A stretch of DNA of 64,000 bases from Effrenium voratum (Eukaryota > Sar > Dinophyceae > Suessiales > Symbiodiniaceae), in NCBI GenBank assembly GCA_963377175.1, contig CAUJNA010003316.1, positions 496,501 to 560,500 on the forward strand, read 5' to 3'. The notes beneath the pieces were generated by a model that saw nothing but the letters and a program-made list of their open reading frames with translations, was not told the DNA's origin and did not search any database. Position 1 is the stretch's first letter. Each line of letters opens with the position of its first letter. Positions 1 through 10,575 of the stretch are shown piece after piece. Position numbers and translations under genes: made by a program.

Positions 1-37
1 TTGCGACGTCAAGTGAAGGGTTCTTTTCTTTTTGTAG

Positions 38-190
38 GGTCCAACTCATCTCGATTGATCACAATTTGCCCGTATTCATGGCCATGAGTTCAGCTTCAGG
101 GCCGCGTGGGGAGATTTCTCTTGCTTCAGTTCATGCACGGCCGCGAAAAAAGCTGCTTTCTTTAACCGAGGGGAGTCTCTCGGTGAACAG
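38..190 (+). CDS. Possible exon, unrecognised
   Basis: A pyrimidine-rich tract ending TTTTTGTAG precedes 51 open codons that end at AACAG before a GTAGGG donor. The reading begins VQLISIDHNLPVFMAMSS and resembles no family I know. Third-position G/C bias is weaker than in the clear exons of the window, so this may be a chance open frame in intronic DNA. It lies upstream of the first confident ASH-type exon on the same strand. Confidence 0.25.
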
Positions 191-731
191 GTAGGGATGG
201 GAATTTGGAATAGCACTTTGGTACGGAAATATTTAATTTCCCATGAGACATGAAAGCGCAGGGCTGACATGGCGGCTTAGCAAATAATTCAGGTTCGGGC
301 GTCGGGCACGGGCAGCTTTGCGGGTAGGTTCCGAGGGAATGTATTTGCGCCGATGCTGTTGGAGATACTCCTTCCCGCGAGAAGACTCCTGGCCACAAGA
401 CTCATTCTGACACTGTCTCGGCGCCTGCCTGCGAATAGAAGGGAAACCAACAAAAACGAGTGGTGGACGCTTTGCAAAACACCGGCCACGTTTCCCCAGA
501 AGTGGACATGCTTAATCATGCCAGTTGCAGGGGCTCACGCTTCAAATCTCGAAGTCACAAAGTGGGGAGCCGCACCATTGGACCCCTGCAGGGAAAAACA
601 AATCCCTCCCCCCCAGAAAAAAAGAAAAAATGAATAAAAAAAACACATCAACATGAAACCGCCTCTCTCGGAATCCTTGTGGTTTCCCTTCTTCCCTTTA
701 AACGCCCAACTGTGGCGCGGCATCCTACCAG

Positions 732-796
732 CGGCAGGACGAGCTGGTGTGCACGGAGATCGTGGAGAAGGGGGGCGGAGGGAAGACCATCTTCAG
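732..796 (+). CDS. ASH-domain (HYDIN-like) exon 1 of the visible series
   Basis: The acceptor ATCCTACCAG is followed by a G/C-third-position reading RQDELVCTEIVEKGGGGKTIF. It ends two bases into a codon before a GA or GT-less junction (CTTCAG/GACGCT). The pattern of hydrophobic strand, Cys, then a basic/Gly turn fits the early strands of an ASH (ASPM-SPD2-Hydin) domain. The two leftover bases AG join in phase to the G that opens the exon at 2016. Function is inferred from the whole exon series: a structural protein of the ciliary central pair. Borders are tentative and the donor would be non-canonical. Confidence 0.55.
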
Positions 797-2015
797 GACG
801 CTTGGATTCGTCGGATCGAAGGGGTTTGGTTTTGATGGGCCGGATCAAGGGCCAAGGAATCTCTTCTCCCTCCTGCAAAAGCTGTTCCCCCTAATATTAC
901 AGTAGAAGCACGGTCCGCCCCTGTTGTAGAGGAACTTGTTGCAGGGTTCTGCAGCCAGGGTCCGACTGTTTTGGTCGGATCAAGGTCCAAGGAATCCCTT
1001 CGCCCTCATTAAACACAAAAAACACGTCCACCCGAATTAGAAACAGCTCGAAGGGAGTTTTATTGTTAGGGGTCGCCGGTTTTTGCCTGAGATATACTTC
1101 AGTTTTTGTTACTTGGTGTTGGACTTGTATTGGAAGGTGGATCCCCTTTGATTTGCAGGAGAAAACGCTCAGATTGCAACTTTTAAGGAAGAACTTTGAT
1201 TCAAAAACTCCTGAGTGACCCACAAGCTGTTTGTTGTGTAATCAAACCCTAACAATAAACCCTTCTTCGCAGAAGGCAACCCTTTGGTTTAAAAGAAAAC
1301 ATGCTTAGGATGCAAAGGAAAAGGGCTTGCTTCTGTTGGACACATACCTCAGAGCCTTCTTGTTTCAACACATTATGGAGGGGGGCGGTCCTAATAAGCA
1401 CATTTTGAGAGCTTGATGGAAAACATGTGTGGTCTCAGGAGTTTAGTATTGGATTAGTATTGGCGAAGTTAACATTTGTATTGCGATTTTTTTGGCGCGG
1501 CTGAGGGGAGTTGTATTTTAGGGGTAGGTTGATTAATAGGAAGAAGGGATTGCTTGGGTGTTCGATTCGCCAAGTTAGTAAGTTGTAGCGGGAAACTAGG
1601 TCACAACCCACTCAAGTAAGTCACCCAGTCACTGGAGTTATCCCTGTTAGTGGGTTACAACCCAAGTGGCCAACCACTTGCTTGGCCGAACTTCCAAGTA
1701 GAAGTTGGGGTTGCTTCAGGGTGACACCAAGCCTGCGTGTGGGGCAAGGCCCAGCAACATGGCACCTGTCAGGGGTCTGTTTCTTCAAGAGGAAGCCACA
1801 AGCTGGGGTCATTATTTTGATTGTTTCTAGGGGTTGTCAAAGTCAGAAAATGGGGTTGTTTCCCTCTAACCCATCACTTAGGGGGTGACTTTGATCATGG
1901 TAAAATAATAATGGCCAGACAAGTGATAGCCCAAGTCATAGCTCCATCCGCGCGTCGACCGAACGCTCCGCGCTCCGCAGCCGCTCCCCGATCGCCGATC
2001 GCCGATCGCCGGCAG

Positions 2016-2054
2016 GACGCGGATGCGCGCCAACTTTGTGGCGCCGCAGCTGAA
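2016..2054 (+). CDS. ASH-domain (HYDIN-like) exon, short
   Basis: After CGCCGGCAG, one carried-over base and 12 codons read TRMRANFVAPQL, ending AA before a GC donor (AA/GCGCGG). Both junctions keep phase with the exons at 732 and 2580. The joined text runs ...KTIF-R-TRMRANFVAPQL-K-LSRSRIEFEF, an alternation of strands typical of ASH domains. A longer open reading exists downstream but runs into G-homopolymers. Upstream lies a short ATCGCCG tandem repeat. Confidence 0.5.
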
Positions 2055-2579
2055 GCGCGGGGCCTTGGGGGAAACGAAGCCCTGGGAGTCGTTGGCCGCT
2101 GATAGCGGGGGGGGGGGGGTCGGAGGTTTATAGGAAACCAACCAAAGGGGGGGGGGGGGGTTCGGGGGTTTGGTCGAGTGGCGCGTTCGAAAAGTCTTTC
2201 AAAGGGAGTGATGGTGTTGATCAATGCATGTCTTGCTCTCCCCCCCCAAAAAAGAGGTGGTTTCCCTGTTGGTTTCCCTCTCAAACCGTTAAACTGGCGT
2301 ACCTTCAAGAAAAGGCACACCCACATGTTCCTTACCAGCCATTGTAAGCTTCACTTCTGTGTTGCTGTTTGATTGTTGTTTGCTTGCTTAAGGGGGACAA
2401 GTTGTTCTCTTGGTTATTTATACGTCCCTCAGGTCTCCGTCTTGGTTCAAGCGTATCCTGTGTAGTTTCTGCGTTTGCCTTATTTTGTGGTGGAAAACAT
2501 CAGCCCCCCCCCCCCCCCCCGCCTGCACAGGCCCTTTCAGAGGGGCCCAAGCTGGCGACGCCTTGTTGGGATGCCCCAG

Positions 2580-2648
2580 GCTGTCCAGGAGCCGCATTGA
2601 GTTCGAGTTCCTGTGGGACAAGAACAGGCGCAGCCCGGAGATCTCGGG
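2580..2648 (+). CDS. ASH-domain (HYDIN-like) exon
   Basis: Acceptor GATGCCCCAG, then G plus LSRSRIEFEFLWDKNRRSPEIS, with a possible GTTAAG donor. The I-E-F-E-F-x-W core is characteristic of an ASH strand followed by a loop. Nearly every third codon base is G or C, unlike the surrounding repeat DNA. A GA donor after AGCCCG would instead restore phase with the next candidate exon, so the 3' border is uncertain. Confidence 0.6.
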
Positions 2649-2930
2649 GTTAAGCCCCAGTTGGAGGGCCAAACCTAGCCACAAGAAAACCGACCAATGT
2701 CAGGGTCCCTTGTTTTGGGAAGCAAACCATGTGCTTGGGCACTTTGCCCTATCATGAAACGTAGGTTTCGATCAAAAGGCTGTGACTGTTCATGCGGGGG
2801 ATCTAAACCCCTGCAGGCGTAAGCAGAAGAGATGAAATGGGACATGATGGCATCCATGATCTGAAAAGGACAAAAGGAACGATAGCCATACCAGCGCACG
2901 TGAGCACTGACACGCGATAGGGGGCCTCTA

Positions 2931-3566
2931 ATGTCGAAACTCCTTCCTTGTATCAGCACATTTGAAATCCGATATAGCTCCCGCAGTCTGCGGGAGATAT
3001 ATGGAAATGACCATTCTGCGGGAAACAGTCCCGCACTTGCTGGCTTGGATTCTGTCAGACACATCGACTATCCGATATACTGGGAGACATATCGAATTGT
3101 CGATATGTCTTCCAGAGGATTGACGGGGGCCATCCTGCAAGCTACATTGTTCCCATTCCCCCCCCCCAACCTTCCCATGTCTCCCTTTGTTATGGGGCTG
3201 AATGAGTATTGGAAGCACACAATTTCAGCACGCTTCTTCACAGGACATGCAGCTGTTAGCTCAAGACCTCGACCTGTGTTTGGGCCCGCAGACCAAAACG
3301 AAAAGGTAAGACGGGGGTCTAAGAACTCATCTTCCGCCCACTTTGCGAAAAAAATGCATCCTTCAGTCTCCAGGCTCAATCACGCCGAGCTCGATAGAAG
3401 AATGGCAAATGTGACACCACCGGTGTTTTTGCACCATTTTCTAGGCTGCAAGCTTACACCTTGCCAACATCAAGCGCACCCACATTGTTCGCGCAAAGAT
3501 GACTGGCCCCATTCAACAATTCAGTGGTCAAGACGCGCCTGGAGCACACGTTCTCATTTTTCTTGA
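2931..3566 (+). CDS. Unexplained 211-codon ATG open frame
   Basis: This is one of the longest ATG-initiated frames in the window and I recognise no family in it. It begins MSKLLPCISTFEIRYSSRSL and is rich in Ser, Arg and His. It contains inverted and repeated motifs (CCGCAG..CTGCGGG; GATATAC/GATATGT near 2970-3110) and a C-homopolymer, which suggests repeat-derived DNA. Codon third positions are not G/C biased. It overlaps the candidate exon at 3244-3305 in another phase, so both cannot be right. More likely a chance frame than a gene. Confidence 0.15.
   Translation: MSKLLPCISTFEIRYSSRSLREIYGNDHSAGNSPALAGLDSVRHIDYPIYWETYRIVDMSSRGLTGAILQATLFPFPPPNLPMSPFVMGLNEYWKHTISARFFTGHAAVSSRPRPVFGPADQNEKVRRGSKNSSSAHFAKKMHPSVSRLNHAELDRRMANVTPPVFLHHFLGCKLTPCQHQAHPHCSRKDDWPHSTIQWSRRAWSTRSHFS
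3244..3305 (+). CDS. Possible ASH-series exon
   Basis: CTTCTTCACAG precedes a 62-nt reading DMQLLAQDLDLCLGPQTKTK ending AAAAG before a canonical GTAAGA donor. Signals on both sides are good, but the protein text is not diagnostic. A competing 211-codon ATG frame (2931-3566) overlaps it in another phase. Confidence 0.4.
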
Positions 3567-4153
3567 GGTCAAGATAACATGCATACACATGCATGCAGCA
3601 CGTATGCTATATGTTTGCATGTCTAGTTCTACATGTACACTCAGCGAAGTCAACTCAAGAGATCCGAAGGTCAGTATATTTGCCTGCAACCTTGAGGCCT
3701 CCCCCTCAGTTTCCCCAATTACCGGCCTAACTTGCGGCCAACTGGTTCGAAGAAATCAAGGTTTGGAGTCTAGGAATTGTGCCGACTTTCTGGACTTTTC
3801 TTTTGAGAACACAATTTTACTGGCAGTCAAGCTTCTGCGTGATTCCACGAAACCAATTCCCACAGGAAGTGCGACCAAACGCCAGTTTTTGTCATTTGGC
3901 AAAGTTCTTGTAGAATTTCTCGTGGCGAGTTTCTCAGAATTATTTTCTCCTTTTTAGACCTCAAGTGGCAGTTTCGATTGAAGGGAAATCCAATCCCTGA
4001 CACGAACTTCTTCGTTCCAGTTTCTATCTCCATGCGCACATGGGAGGCCCATCTCCTCGATCACGGAGTCCCTTCGCCTGGAGAACACAGGGCCGCTGGA
4101 GGCATCAATGGGCGCCGCCGGAAGTTCAAGTGCCGGAAGAGTTTGTTTTTGCT

Positions 4154-4290
4154 GTAATGTTGACCCCGCATGAATAAACGCCTGTTTATCAATATGGGGG
4201 TGTCCCTGGTTTTAGTGAGGATTCATCGCTTTTGGAGGGAAACACCCCATGTTAATAAACAGGGGTTTATTAATCCGGGGTCAACATTAC
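4154..4290. mobile_element. 137-bp MITE-like hairpin with 15-bp perfect inverted ends
   Basis: The ends are GTAATGTTGACCCCG and its exact reverse complement CGGGGTCAACATTAC. The next ~30 bases on each side (AATAAACGCCTGTTTAT.. / ..ATAAACAGGGGTTTATT, and GGGGGTGT/ACACCCC) are also largely complementary, so nearly the whole unit folds on itself. It has no coding capacity. It sits in non-coding DNA between ASH-series exons. No second copy was noticed in the window. Confidence 0.75.
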
Positions 4291-4963
4291 GTGTGACCAC
4301 TCTTCCATGAAACGGATTAGGATGTGGGAAACCCTTGGATCCTTTTTGGCCTGCTTGTTTGTGTGAGCGGGGGCTTTGCCGGACCCATGTTTTAGTCATT
4401 TTGGAATGCACACATGCTTGCCAACTGTTCAGCACAGGCATTTGCCTTCGCATGTATCGGCGAGGCGGCCGGCCAGGCCTTCAGGCACTTGGCACGGTGG
4501 GCGCCATTTAGAAATTGATTAAGGCTGACATTCCCACTGGCTCGCAGACACGACAAGGAACTAAAGAGTCCATTTTTCTCGATTGCCGACAGTGGCAGTG
4601 GCGGGGGCAGCACGCGCGCCGCAATCTTTTTGCCAAGACTGGCCGCTTCTTGGCAAACCTGCTCTGGTAGGTCAAAAAACCAACACGAAACGCGAGTCGG
4701 CGCGCGAAAAGAGACCCTTTTTTGCGCTGCTCGGGCACTACCTTTGTATGGGAATGTCCAATTGAAACGCTTGTCGGTTCAAACAAATGGGTCCGGTAAA
4801 GCCCCCCAAGGTTGTTTGTGCCGCTTTTGGGGGTCGCCATCTTGAGAGACGCCCAAGTGCTCAGAAAAAAGAGGAAGCCAGGATCATTGGTTTCATGTGC
4901 TTTTCTGCTGTGCAAACGCCCGAACGCAGCGAGCATCTGAAATGTCAATCCAAAATTCCTCAG

Positions 4964-5032
4964 GTGCGCTTCACGGTGCAGGCGGGTGATGTCCGCCAGT
5001 CGGGGCAGATTGGTTGTCAGTTGCCCAAGCAG
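4964..5032 (+). CDS. ASH-series exon, phase 0-0
   Basis: AAAATTCCTCAG, then 23 codons reading VRFTVQAGDVRQSGQIGC.., closing at CAAGCAG before a GTTTGAG donor. It begins and ends in phase 0, matching the exons at 5472 and 5862. VRFTVQAGD with a following Q-S-G-Q turn is compatible with an ASH strand-turn. Strong acceptor and donor contexts support it; the family is inferred from its neighbours. Confidence 0.5.
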
Positions 5033-5471
5033 GTTTGAGTTCAGGAAGAGTCTTTGTTGTTGTTCGTCTGCTTCTTCTACTTCACCTTCTTGTATTCAGA
5101 ACGCAAAAGGTGCTTTGTCGCTTCTCAGTACAGTGCCATAAGGAGCACTCAAGCTGTCCTGTGCAGCGTAACTTGTTCTTTTGAAAGGTCAGAGGTTGGG
5201 TTCATCGCGTTCCTTACAGCGAAATGCGAGGTGACGTGAACCCGCCGTGCGTAAGGAAAGGCATCCGGAACCCTTAGAAACGGGATTGGGATTCCTTTGA
5301 CGCGCCGTTTCGGTGCTTGCATGTGTCGAAACCATGGGCCATGGTCACTGCTCCATTCCACGCATCCATGCAACAAGTTGTCTAGATTCTCTAAGGGCTG
5401 ACCAAGGTTTGACCACAGCTGCTACCCCCAAGCAAGAAGCAAGTCTTCACCATCGCACACTTGGTAGTCAG

Positions 5472-5504
5472 AAGCTGCGCGTCGCTGCCGGAAGTCGGAA
5501 GCAG
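5472..5504 (+). CDS. Possible 33-nt micro-exon
   Basis: CTTGGTAGTCAG / AAG CTG CGC .. AAG CAG / GTCAGT gives KLRVAAGSRKQ in phase 0-0, consistent with both neighbouring exons. It is very short, so it could be chance; skipping it also leaves the frame intact. Confidence 0.3.
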
Positions 5505-5861
5505 GTCAGTTTTGTCCATGTAGAAGACTCGGCTGTGGAGCTTGCCACCGACATACAGTTGATTTCTGAAATGTTGCAAGTGAACCAACCATACACAACA
5601 ACATCCTCTCCGCCGTATCAAAGGCGTCAGATGAGTGCATTGCTTGCTAGATCGAAATGAGCTGCTGAGAAGCAGGTCCAAAGGTACAGTTCGCACCATA
5701 CTGAACGAACCCTTGACTGGAATTACCTCTTATTTGTTTTTTCACAACCCCAAAACAGGATGCCCTCAAGAAACGGCACGCCTTTTTGTTGGTCGACCTT
5801 TTGATTTTTTTCGAAACACGCCGTTTCGCCGTTTCGCCGTTGCGCCGTTTCGTTTCGCCAG

Positions 5862-5954
5862 GTCCAGTACCCCTTCAGCACGGACATCGAGGAGGGCGGC
5901 ATCCCGCCCAACGGGGAGCAGGAGATCCTCGTGGATTTCGACCCCTCCTACAAG
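5862..5954 (+). CDS. ASH-domain exon of HYDIN-like protein
   Basis: Acceptor TTTCGCCAG, then exactly 31 codons, beginning VQYPFSTDIEEGGIPPNGEQ and ending ILVDFDPSYK, with an AAG/GC donor. The x-P-P-N-G-E-Q-x-I-x-V-x-F-D-P motif is the hallmark of ASH/MSP domains in HYDIN and other central-pair proteins. It joins in phase 0 to the exon at 6613, giving ..FDPSYK-VDRKSGTVKQ... Third codon positions are overwhelmingly G/C. A (CGTTTCGC)n tract lies just upstream of the acceptor. One of the clearest exons here. Confidence 0.8.
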
Positions 5955-6612
5955 GCGATCGCCTGGGATTTGGGAAGAAAAAGCCAGCGAAGGCTTCCTC
6001 CTATAGCTGGCTGCCTCGCTCTTTTTTGTTTTCTTAAATTGAGCACAGCTTGAAGGGAGCCCCCCAAATGTATAGAAAGCAACTTTCTTTTCCTGTTTGC
6101 ATATATGTAAAAACCGCGCACATATTTGGATTGTTTTACATTTGTTCAATCGGCCTTAGCCAAAAGTAGTCGCTTTCGGGGCCCCAAAAGGTGTAGAAAG
6201 CAACTTTTGGAAGGGCTCCGTGCAATTTTCGCAACCACACGGGCATGTCCGGAACAGAACCCTTACACATTCTGGAGGTGCTGCTTCAAAAGTGGCGGCA
6301 TTTTGACAGGGTCGCTCTAAGCCTCTAAAAAATATGATCAACCCACAAGGGGTAGACCATTGGTATTGGGTCCATTTATTTTATTTCCCCTTAGGCACCA
6401 CATTCAACTACCGTTGTGCTTGGATCTTTGGAGCAACTCTGCCACTGCCAACAAATCCAAGCTCACATGTTTCTACAGGTTGATCTCCCGTTCTTTTGCC
6501 CTGTGTTGGGAAACCCCGCAGATTCGCTGGGTGTTTGGCCATAAGGAGGGATGCCATCCGAAAGCACGGGGGAAGTACAACTGGGCTGGTGTCCACGGCG
6601 GCGAATCGCCAG

Positions 6613-6651
6613 GTGGACCGGAAGAGCGGCACGGTGAAGCAACGCCTCACG
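6613..6651 (+). CDS. ASH-domain exon, 39 nt, phase 0-0
   Basis: GAATCGCCAG / 13 codons VDRKSGTVKQRLT / GC donor. In HYDIN-type ASH domains the F-D-P-x-Y strand is followed by a basic D-R-x-S-x-x-V-K-x-x-L segment and then by YDEHP. This exon lies exactly between those two parts and keeps frame with the preceding one. The frame stays open upstream of the chosen acceptor, so the 5' border could be earlier. Confidence 0.6.
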
Positions 6652-7872
6652 GCTTGACTGACAGGGTTGGGCAACATGTGTGACACAACAATACCCTGGC
6701 CACCTCTTTCTTTGGGACATGAGTGCAACCATGGCCATTTCCGGAAGAAGGGGAGTCAGAAAGAAGGATGTTCAAACAAGTTGTGTTACAACATATTTAA
6801 ATGGTGGGTCGGTCCAACCCTGACAGCGCAAATTGGGCCCTCTCTTGGTGGTTCCGTTTCGTGTCGACTGAGTGGCAAGCAGGACCCACCCTTGTGAAGG
6901 TTCAATGATTTGCTTGAGGCGATTTAAGCGCTTTTCAGTTAGCACAATTTGTTTTGATCACGCCAGCGCGCCGTTTTCAAGGCTCTACTTACATGCTTGC
7001 CCCAAATAGGAAGTACACGGAACTTGATGGCTATAAATGGGTTGTATAGGGGCCATCCGGGTACAAAGACCAAACTATCGTATATGGCTTTCAGCTTGAG
7101 TATGTTCACTTTGGGTTTGCAAGTAGGGCCTCATAGCCCTTTCATGTTAACCCAGATATTGTGGAGGGTGGCCCCTGTTACGTGGTGATGTTGTTGAGGC
7201 CATGGTGATTGGGACCCATCAGGTGCTAGCATTCATCATTTCAATCCAGATACGGCATCACACCTGAGAAGTGAGTCCCCAATAGTCATCGAAGACCATA
7301 TGTTTCTTTGCGCATGGGCGTTTGTTGTGTTCCATGTCGGGTTCCAGGTTTTTTTTTGGCAACTCTTTGGCCACCCTCCAAAAACGAATTGGTCCCTCAC
7401 GTCCGACAAGCTCCCGCATCGTTCTAAAAATGGGAGTCCATCTGGAAAGTGGAGAGGTTCAGCGGATTAAGCAAGCCAGCCCCCTGGCCCCCTCCCCCCT
7501 CCAACTATCGGCATAAATCCCATGTTGGAAGTCACATTTTGATCCAGGAGTGTTGTAGAGTCCAGGACCCCGTTTCGGATTCACTTCGTTGCGGTTTTTA
7601 GAAAGGAACCGAAACTCCAAAAACGGTTCCTAGTGAAGAGGAGCCAAAGGCAACCCAAAGAAACACCGAGCGAACCGGTCTCTGACACAATGGGTCACAT
7701 ACCATCGCTGCTGTTTTTTCTTTTTTTCTCTCTCTCTCTCTCTCTTTTGTGTGGAGGTGTCCTTTTATGCAACATTTCCTTAATTGTAGGGAGGCTGTTG
7801 TTGCTATTTCCTTCTTTTTTGGGCGATTTGGTTCCCCACGGCCACCGGAGGGTCAGTGAGCTTGAGCTTAAG

Positions 7873-7931
7873 GCATGACCATCCAGTACGACGAGCATCC
7901 TGCGGTGAACATGGTGGACCTCGTGGGCAAG
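7873..7931 (+). CDS. ASH-domain exon carrying YDEHPAVNMVDLVGK
   Basis: Reading MTIQYDEHPAVNMVDLVGK, followed by an AAG/GCGCGC donor. The Y-D-x-H-P-x-V-x-x-V-x-L-x-G motif is the closing strand pair of HYDIN-type ASH domains. The acceptor is either GCTTAAG (start as listed) or CATCCAG (start 7886); the latter keeps phase 0 with the exon at 6613 but drops TIQ. It joins in phase 0 to WPNIEL at 9026. A (TC)n tract lies about 130 bp upstream. Confidence 0.75.
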
Positions 7932-8533
7932 GCGCGCGGCTGGTTGTTGAAACAGCGGGTCAAGGAGGCTGCAGCTTTCACAGCTCACCTAGTTCTAGCG
8001 GTACCTTCCATTTCCATTCTGAACCCAGGGATCCGAATCTTTCTACAAAACCTGCGGAAACCCAGGGAAAGCGGGCGGGTTTTGGAAAGAGCGATGGTTG
8101 ACAAGAATGGAAAAGGAATCAACCCCTAGACTAGTGTCTCTCCATGGCCTTGTAAATACAAACTGATTTTCTGGAGCCATGCTCTTCTCCAAAGAGGCTG
8201 CCTGGATCTGGGAGGAAGAACTCCCCTGTCAATTGCCCGAAATAGCCTTTTTGGGGGGTTCCTTGTTCCTTTGAGCCAGCAACACGTCTAAGTCTTTGCA
8301 AGGCGTTCAAGCGTCTAAGTCTGGCCCAGGCTGTAGCCTCTTGTTCGCTTCAACTCCTTTCCGGGGGTCCGGAAATGACCCCGAGCCTCTGATTCCGCGG
8401 TTGGAGGGATTTCACCCCATGGCTCTTTGGCAGTTAAAAAGAAAACAAGCAGCCACAGGGATGGCCCACTTTGGTGTCAGGGAAAGGGGTGCTTGCCTGG
8501 TTGAAAGGTGGTCTCTGTTGCTTGTACCTGCTG

Positions 8534-8626
8534 CTAGGACCCCCAGTAGTGCCCTTTTACCCTTTTCTAAAATAGACTACAGAAAAAAGGGTACCCTTAT
8601 TCTAGCCTCTCTACTGGAGGACCTAG
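8534..8626. mobile_element. MITE family A (GTCC[T/C]CCAGTAG ends), copy 1
   Basis: Left end CTAGGACCCCCAGTAGTGCC, right end CTCTACTGGAGGACCTAG. The interior ATAGACTACAGAAAAAAGGGTACCCTTATTCTA is shared with five other copies. Non-coding, intronic. Confidence 0.75.
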
Positions 8627-8752
8627 GCTGTAGCGGCTTTCCTGTGGGCACGGGGCTGGTCATGTACAGGCTAAGCCGCGTGTGGTTTCTGTCGGCACGC
8701 GACTGCAGCTAGCCAGCCGCCAGTCTGGTGAGCTGACAAAGCAACCTTTCTG

Positions 8753-8860
8753 GGTCTCCCAGTAGTGCCCGTTTACCCCCTTTTGGGGGAGGGTTCCCCT
8801 ACTAAAATAGACTACAGAAAAAGGGTACCCTTATTCTAACCTTTCTACTGGAGGACCTAG
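8753..8860. mobile_element. MITE family A, copy 2
   Basis: Left end GGTCTCCCAGTAGTGCCC, right end TTCTACTGGAGGACCTAG. Same interior as copy 1, about 130 bp further on in the same orientation. Confidence 0.75.
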
Positions 8861-9025
8861 CTTGTTAACTAGGCATTCAGTCTATCATGTTCGAAGGTCT
8901 CCTTGAAGATGTGACCACCGGTGTCTGACAGACCACAGACCACCTGGGTTTCTGTTTTGTAGGTGGTCCACAGAGAGCTCGTTTTTTTATGGGAGCTCAA
9001 AGTGACCGCTGGTTGATGGTCCCAG

Positions 9026-9062
9026 GTGGTGTGGCCGAACATCGAGCTGGCCGAGAGCTCAG
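9026..9062 (+). CDS. ASH-domain exon WPNIEL
   Basis: Acceptor GGTCCCAG, then VVWPNIELAESS before a GTACAA donor (end as listed). Earlier donors (CTG/GCCGAG at about 9046 or GCC/GAGAGC) would give phase 0 and a smoother join to DTTKIDFG at 9599. A strand x-x-x-P-N-I-x-L just before I-D-F-G is the standard inter-domain linker in HYDIN arrays, so identity is well supported; only the 3' border is not. Confidence 0.65.
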
Positions 9063-9598
9063 GTACAAGAGGGACCCGCCGGTCCCCCGCCCCACGTATC
9101 TGGCTTGGTGCAACGGCCCTTTTTTCAGACCCGGATGCCCGGGGGTCTCTCTGCTTGGAAGGGGAGCCAAGAAGCACCTGCCATATTTGGGTAAAGGCTG
9201 GGGGTTTCAGTCCCTTGACTTCAGCACGGGTGCTCGCAACAGCCGCAGATGGGACTGAGGCTGAGTCTCTGTCAGTTCTGGGGTTTACCCGGATGTGCTG
9301 GCACGCTCCTGCACTGGGGGGGGATCATGCTCCTTGATGCTTTGTGATTTTGGAGCAGTTCTGGACTTCTTTGGGTCAGGCAGAGTGAACAGCCGCCGCA
9401 AATTTGTGCCGTAGTCCGGCACAAACACAGCCAGCCAGCGAACAAACAAAGAAAACACACACCCAAGAAACAGGCAAGGTAGTTTCAATACGTGCCTTTT
9501 TAAAAAGGAACAACACGTACAACACACAATGCACGACAAGCCGTTTTCGGGGCGTGTGCTCACACAAGCCATTTTAAAGCTCCATTTTGGCTTCTCAG

Positions 9599-9652
9599 GA
9601 TACGACCAAGATCGACTTCGGCACCGTGCTCAACGACACCTCCAAGAAAATG
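9599..9652 (+). CDS. ASH-domain exon KIDFGTVLNDTSKK
   Basis: Acceptor GGCTTCTCAG, then 18 codons reading DTTKIDFGTVLNDTSKKM, phase 0-0, followed by GAGGCG (GA donor) or a nearby alternative. I-D-F-G-x-V-L-x-x-x-x-S-K is the canonical opening of an ASH domain in HYDIN, CFAP and SPD2-type proteins. This gives the best single-domain boundary in the region. Confidence 0.8.
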
Positions 9653-10108
9653 GAGGCGTCTGAGCCGGGACGGGGCGGTTTCTATAGATGACGACGCCTG
9701 AGACACTGGGGGGGGGGGTTACTGTAAAACCAGAGTGAGTCATTGCTGTAGAAAAAAGCCTCAACATTCGAGCTGGGTTTTTCGCAGATCCCGGCAGGAA
9801 ATGCACACACCGTGTCGTGCAAGTCGTTGGAAGCCGTTCTTATGTGTGCCTCCAGATAAGTCGATAATAGTAATTTCAAGCAAACACCGAGATTCATTGC
9901 TTGACTTCCTTTGACTTGCTCGTCCATCCGAATTTCTTTGCTGCGAGATGCCCAGGTGCGAATGACAAATCCCACGGTGCTTTCAGCCGGGGCCCGAGCC
10001 AAGCGACTCCGGCCCTAAGTTCCAGCCAGGGAGGGGCCATTAAGATCCGTTATTTGGTGAAAGCGCCTCTGATCCCGGCGAGGCTTCGAGAATTCGAGGC
10101 TCAGGCAG

Positions 10109-10187
10109 GCTCGACCTGTGCTTGAGGTGGCATACCGCTGGTGCTTTGCGTTGCCAAACCTCAAGGACAAGCAGGAGACGTTCAGCG
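10109..10187 (+). CDS. ASH-domain exon VAYRWCF
   Basis: After GAGGCTCAGGCAG the frame reads ARPVLEVAYRWCFALPNL then KDKQETFS, ending near TTCAGCG/GC. V-x-Y-R-W-x-F is the central strand of ASH domains. An internal acceptor, CTTGAG/GTGGCATACC, would shorten the 5' end to start at VAYRW. No ATG lies in frame, so simple ORF calling misses it. Confidence 0.65.
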
Positions 10188-10480
10188 GCGTTCTTTTTTG
10201 GGCTTCAGATGGGGTAGACTCAGCGGCCAAAAGCGGCGATTGCGGCAATACGCTCCAGACGTGGGAGCTCGGTGAACACTAGTTTGGATTGTAAGGTGCA
10301 CGAAGCATGGACCAGAAGCAAACATGTGTCTTTTGGGTGGGCGGGAAAAGTTTAGAGAAAAAGGCAATTTCGATCGGTTTGCGGCAGGAATCGGAGACAA
10401 GCAGTGGGAGCAGCGACAATGGTATGTGTCCAAATTGGGGCTTGGACGTAAACCAACCTGAGGTGGGTACCATCAAAAGG

Positions 10481-10575
10481 GTGTTTCTCAAAATTGGGGA
10501 CCGTCCAGGCAGGCGGTTTCCTTTTGGTTTTCCTTCAAAACCCGCATTTTGGGGGTCCCCGGTTTTGAGAAACAC
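10481..10575. mobile_element. 95-bp foldback element (GTGTTTCTCAAAA ends)
   Basis: Left GTGTTTCTCAAAATTGGGGACC and right GGTCCCCGGTTTTGAGAAACAC are inverted copies. Its right end abuts family A copy 3 directly, so two elements lie back to back. A smaller relative is at 56377-56430 and a left half at about 31121. Confidence 0.65.

Noticed and set aside
9570..9598. Dinoflagellate spliced-leader relic (CCATTTTGGCT before an AG)
   Set aside because: Only about 11 bases match the remembered spliced-leader sequence and it reads TTCTCAG rather than CAAG; the site works as an ordinary acceptor for KIDFGTVL.
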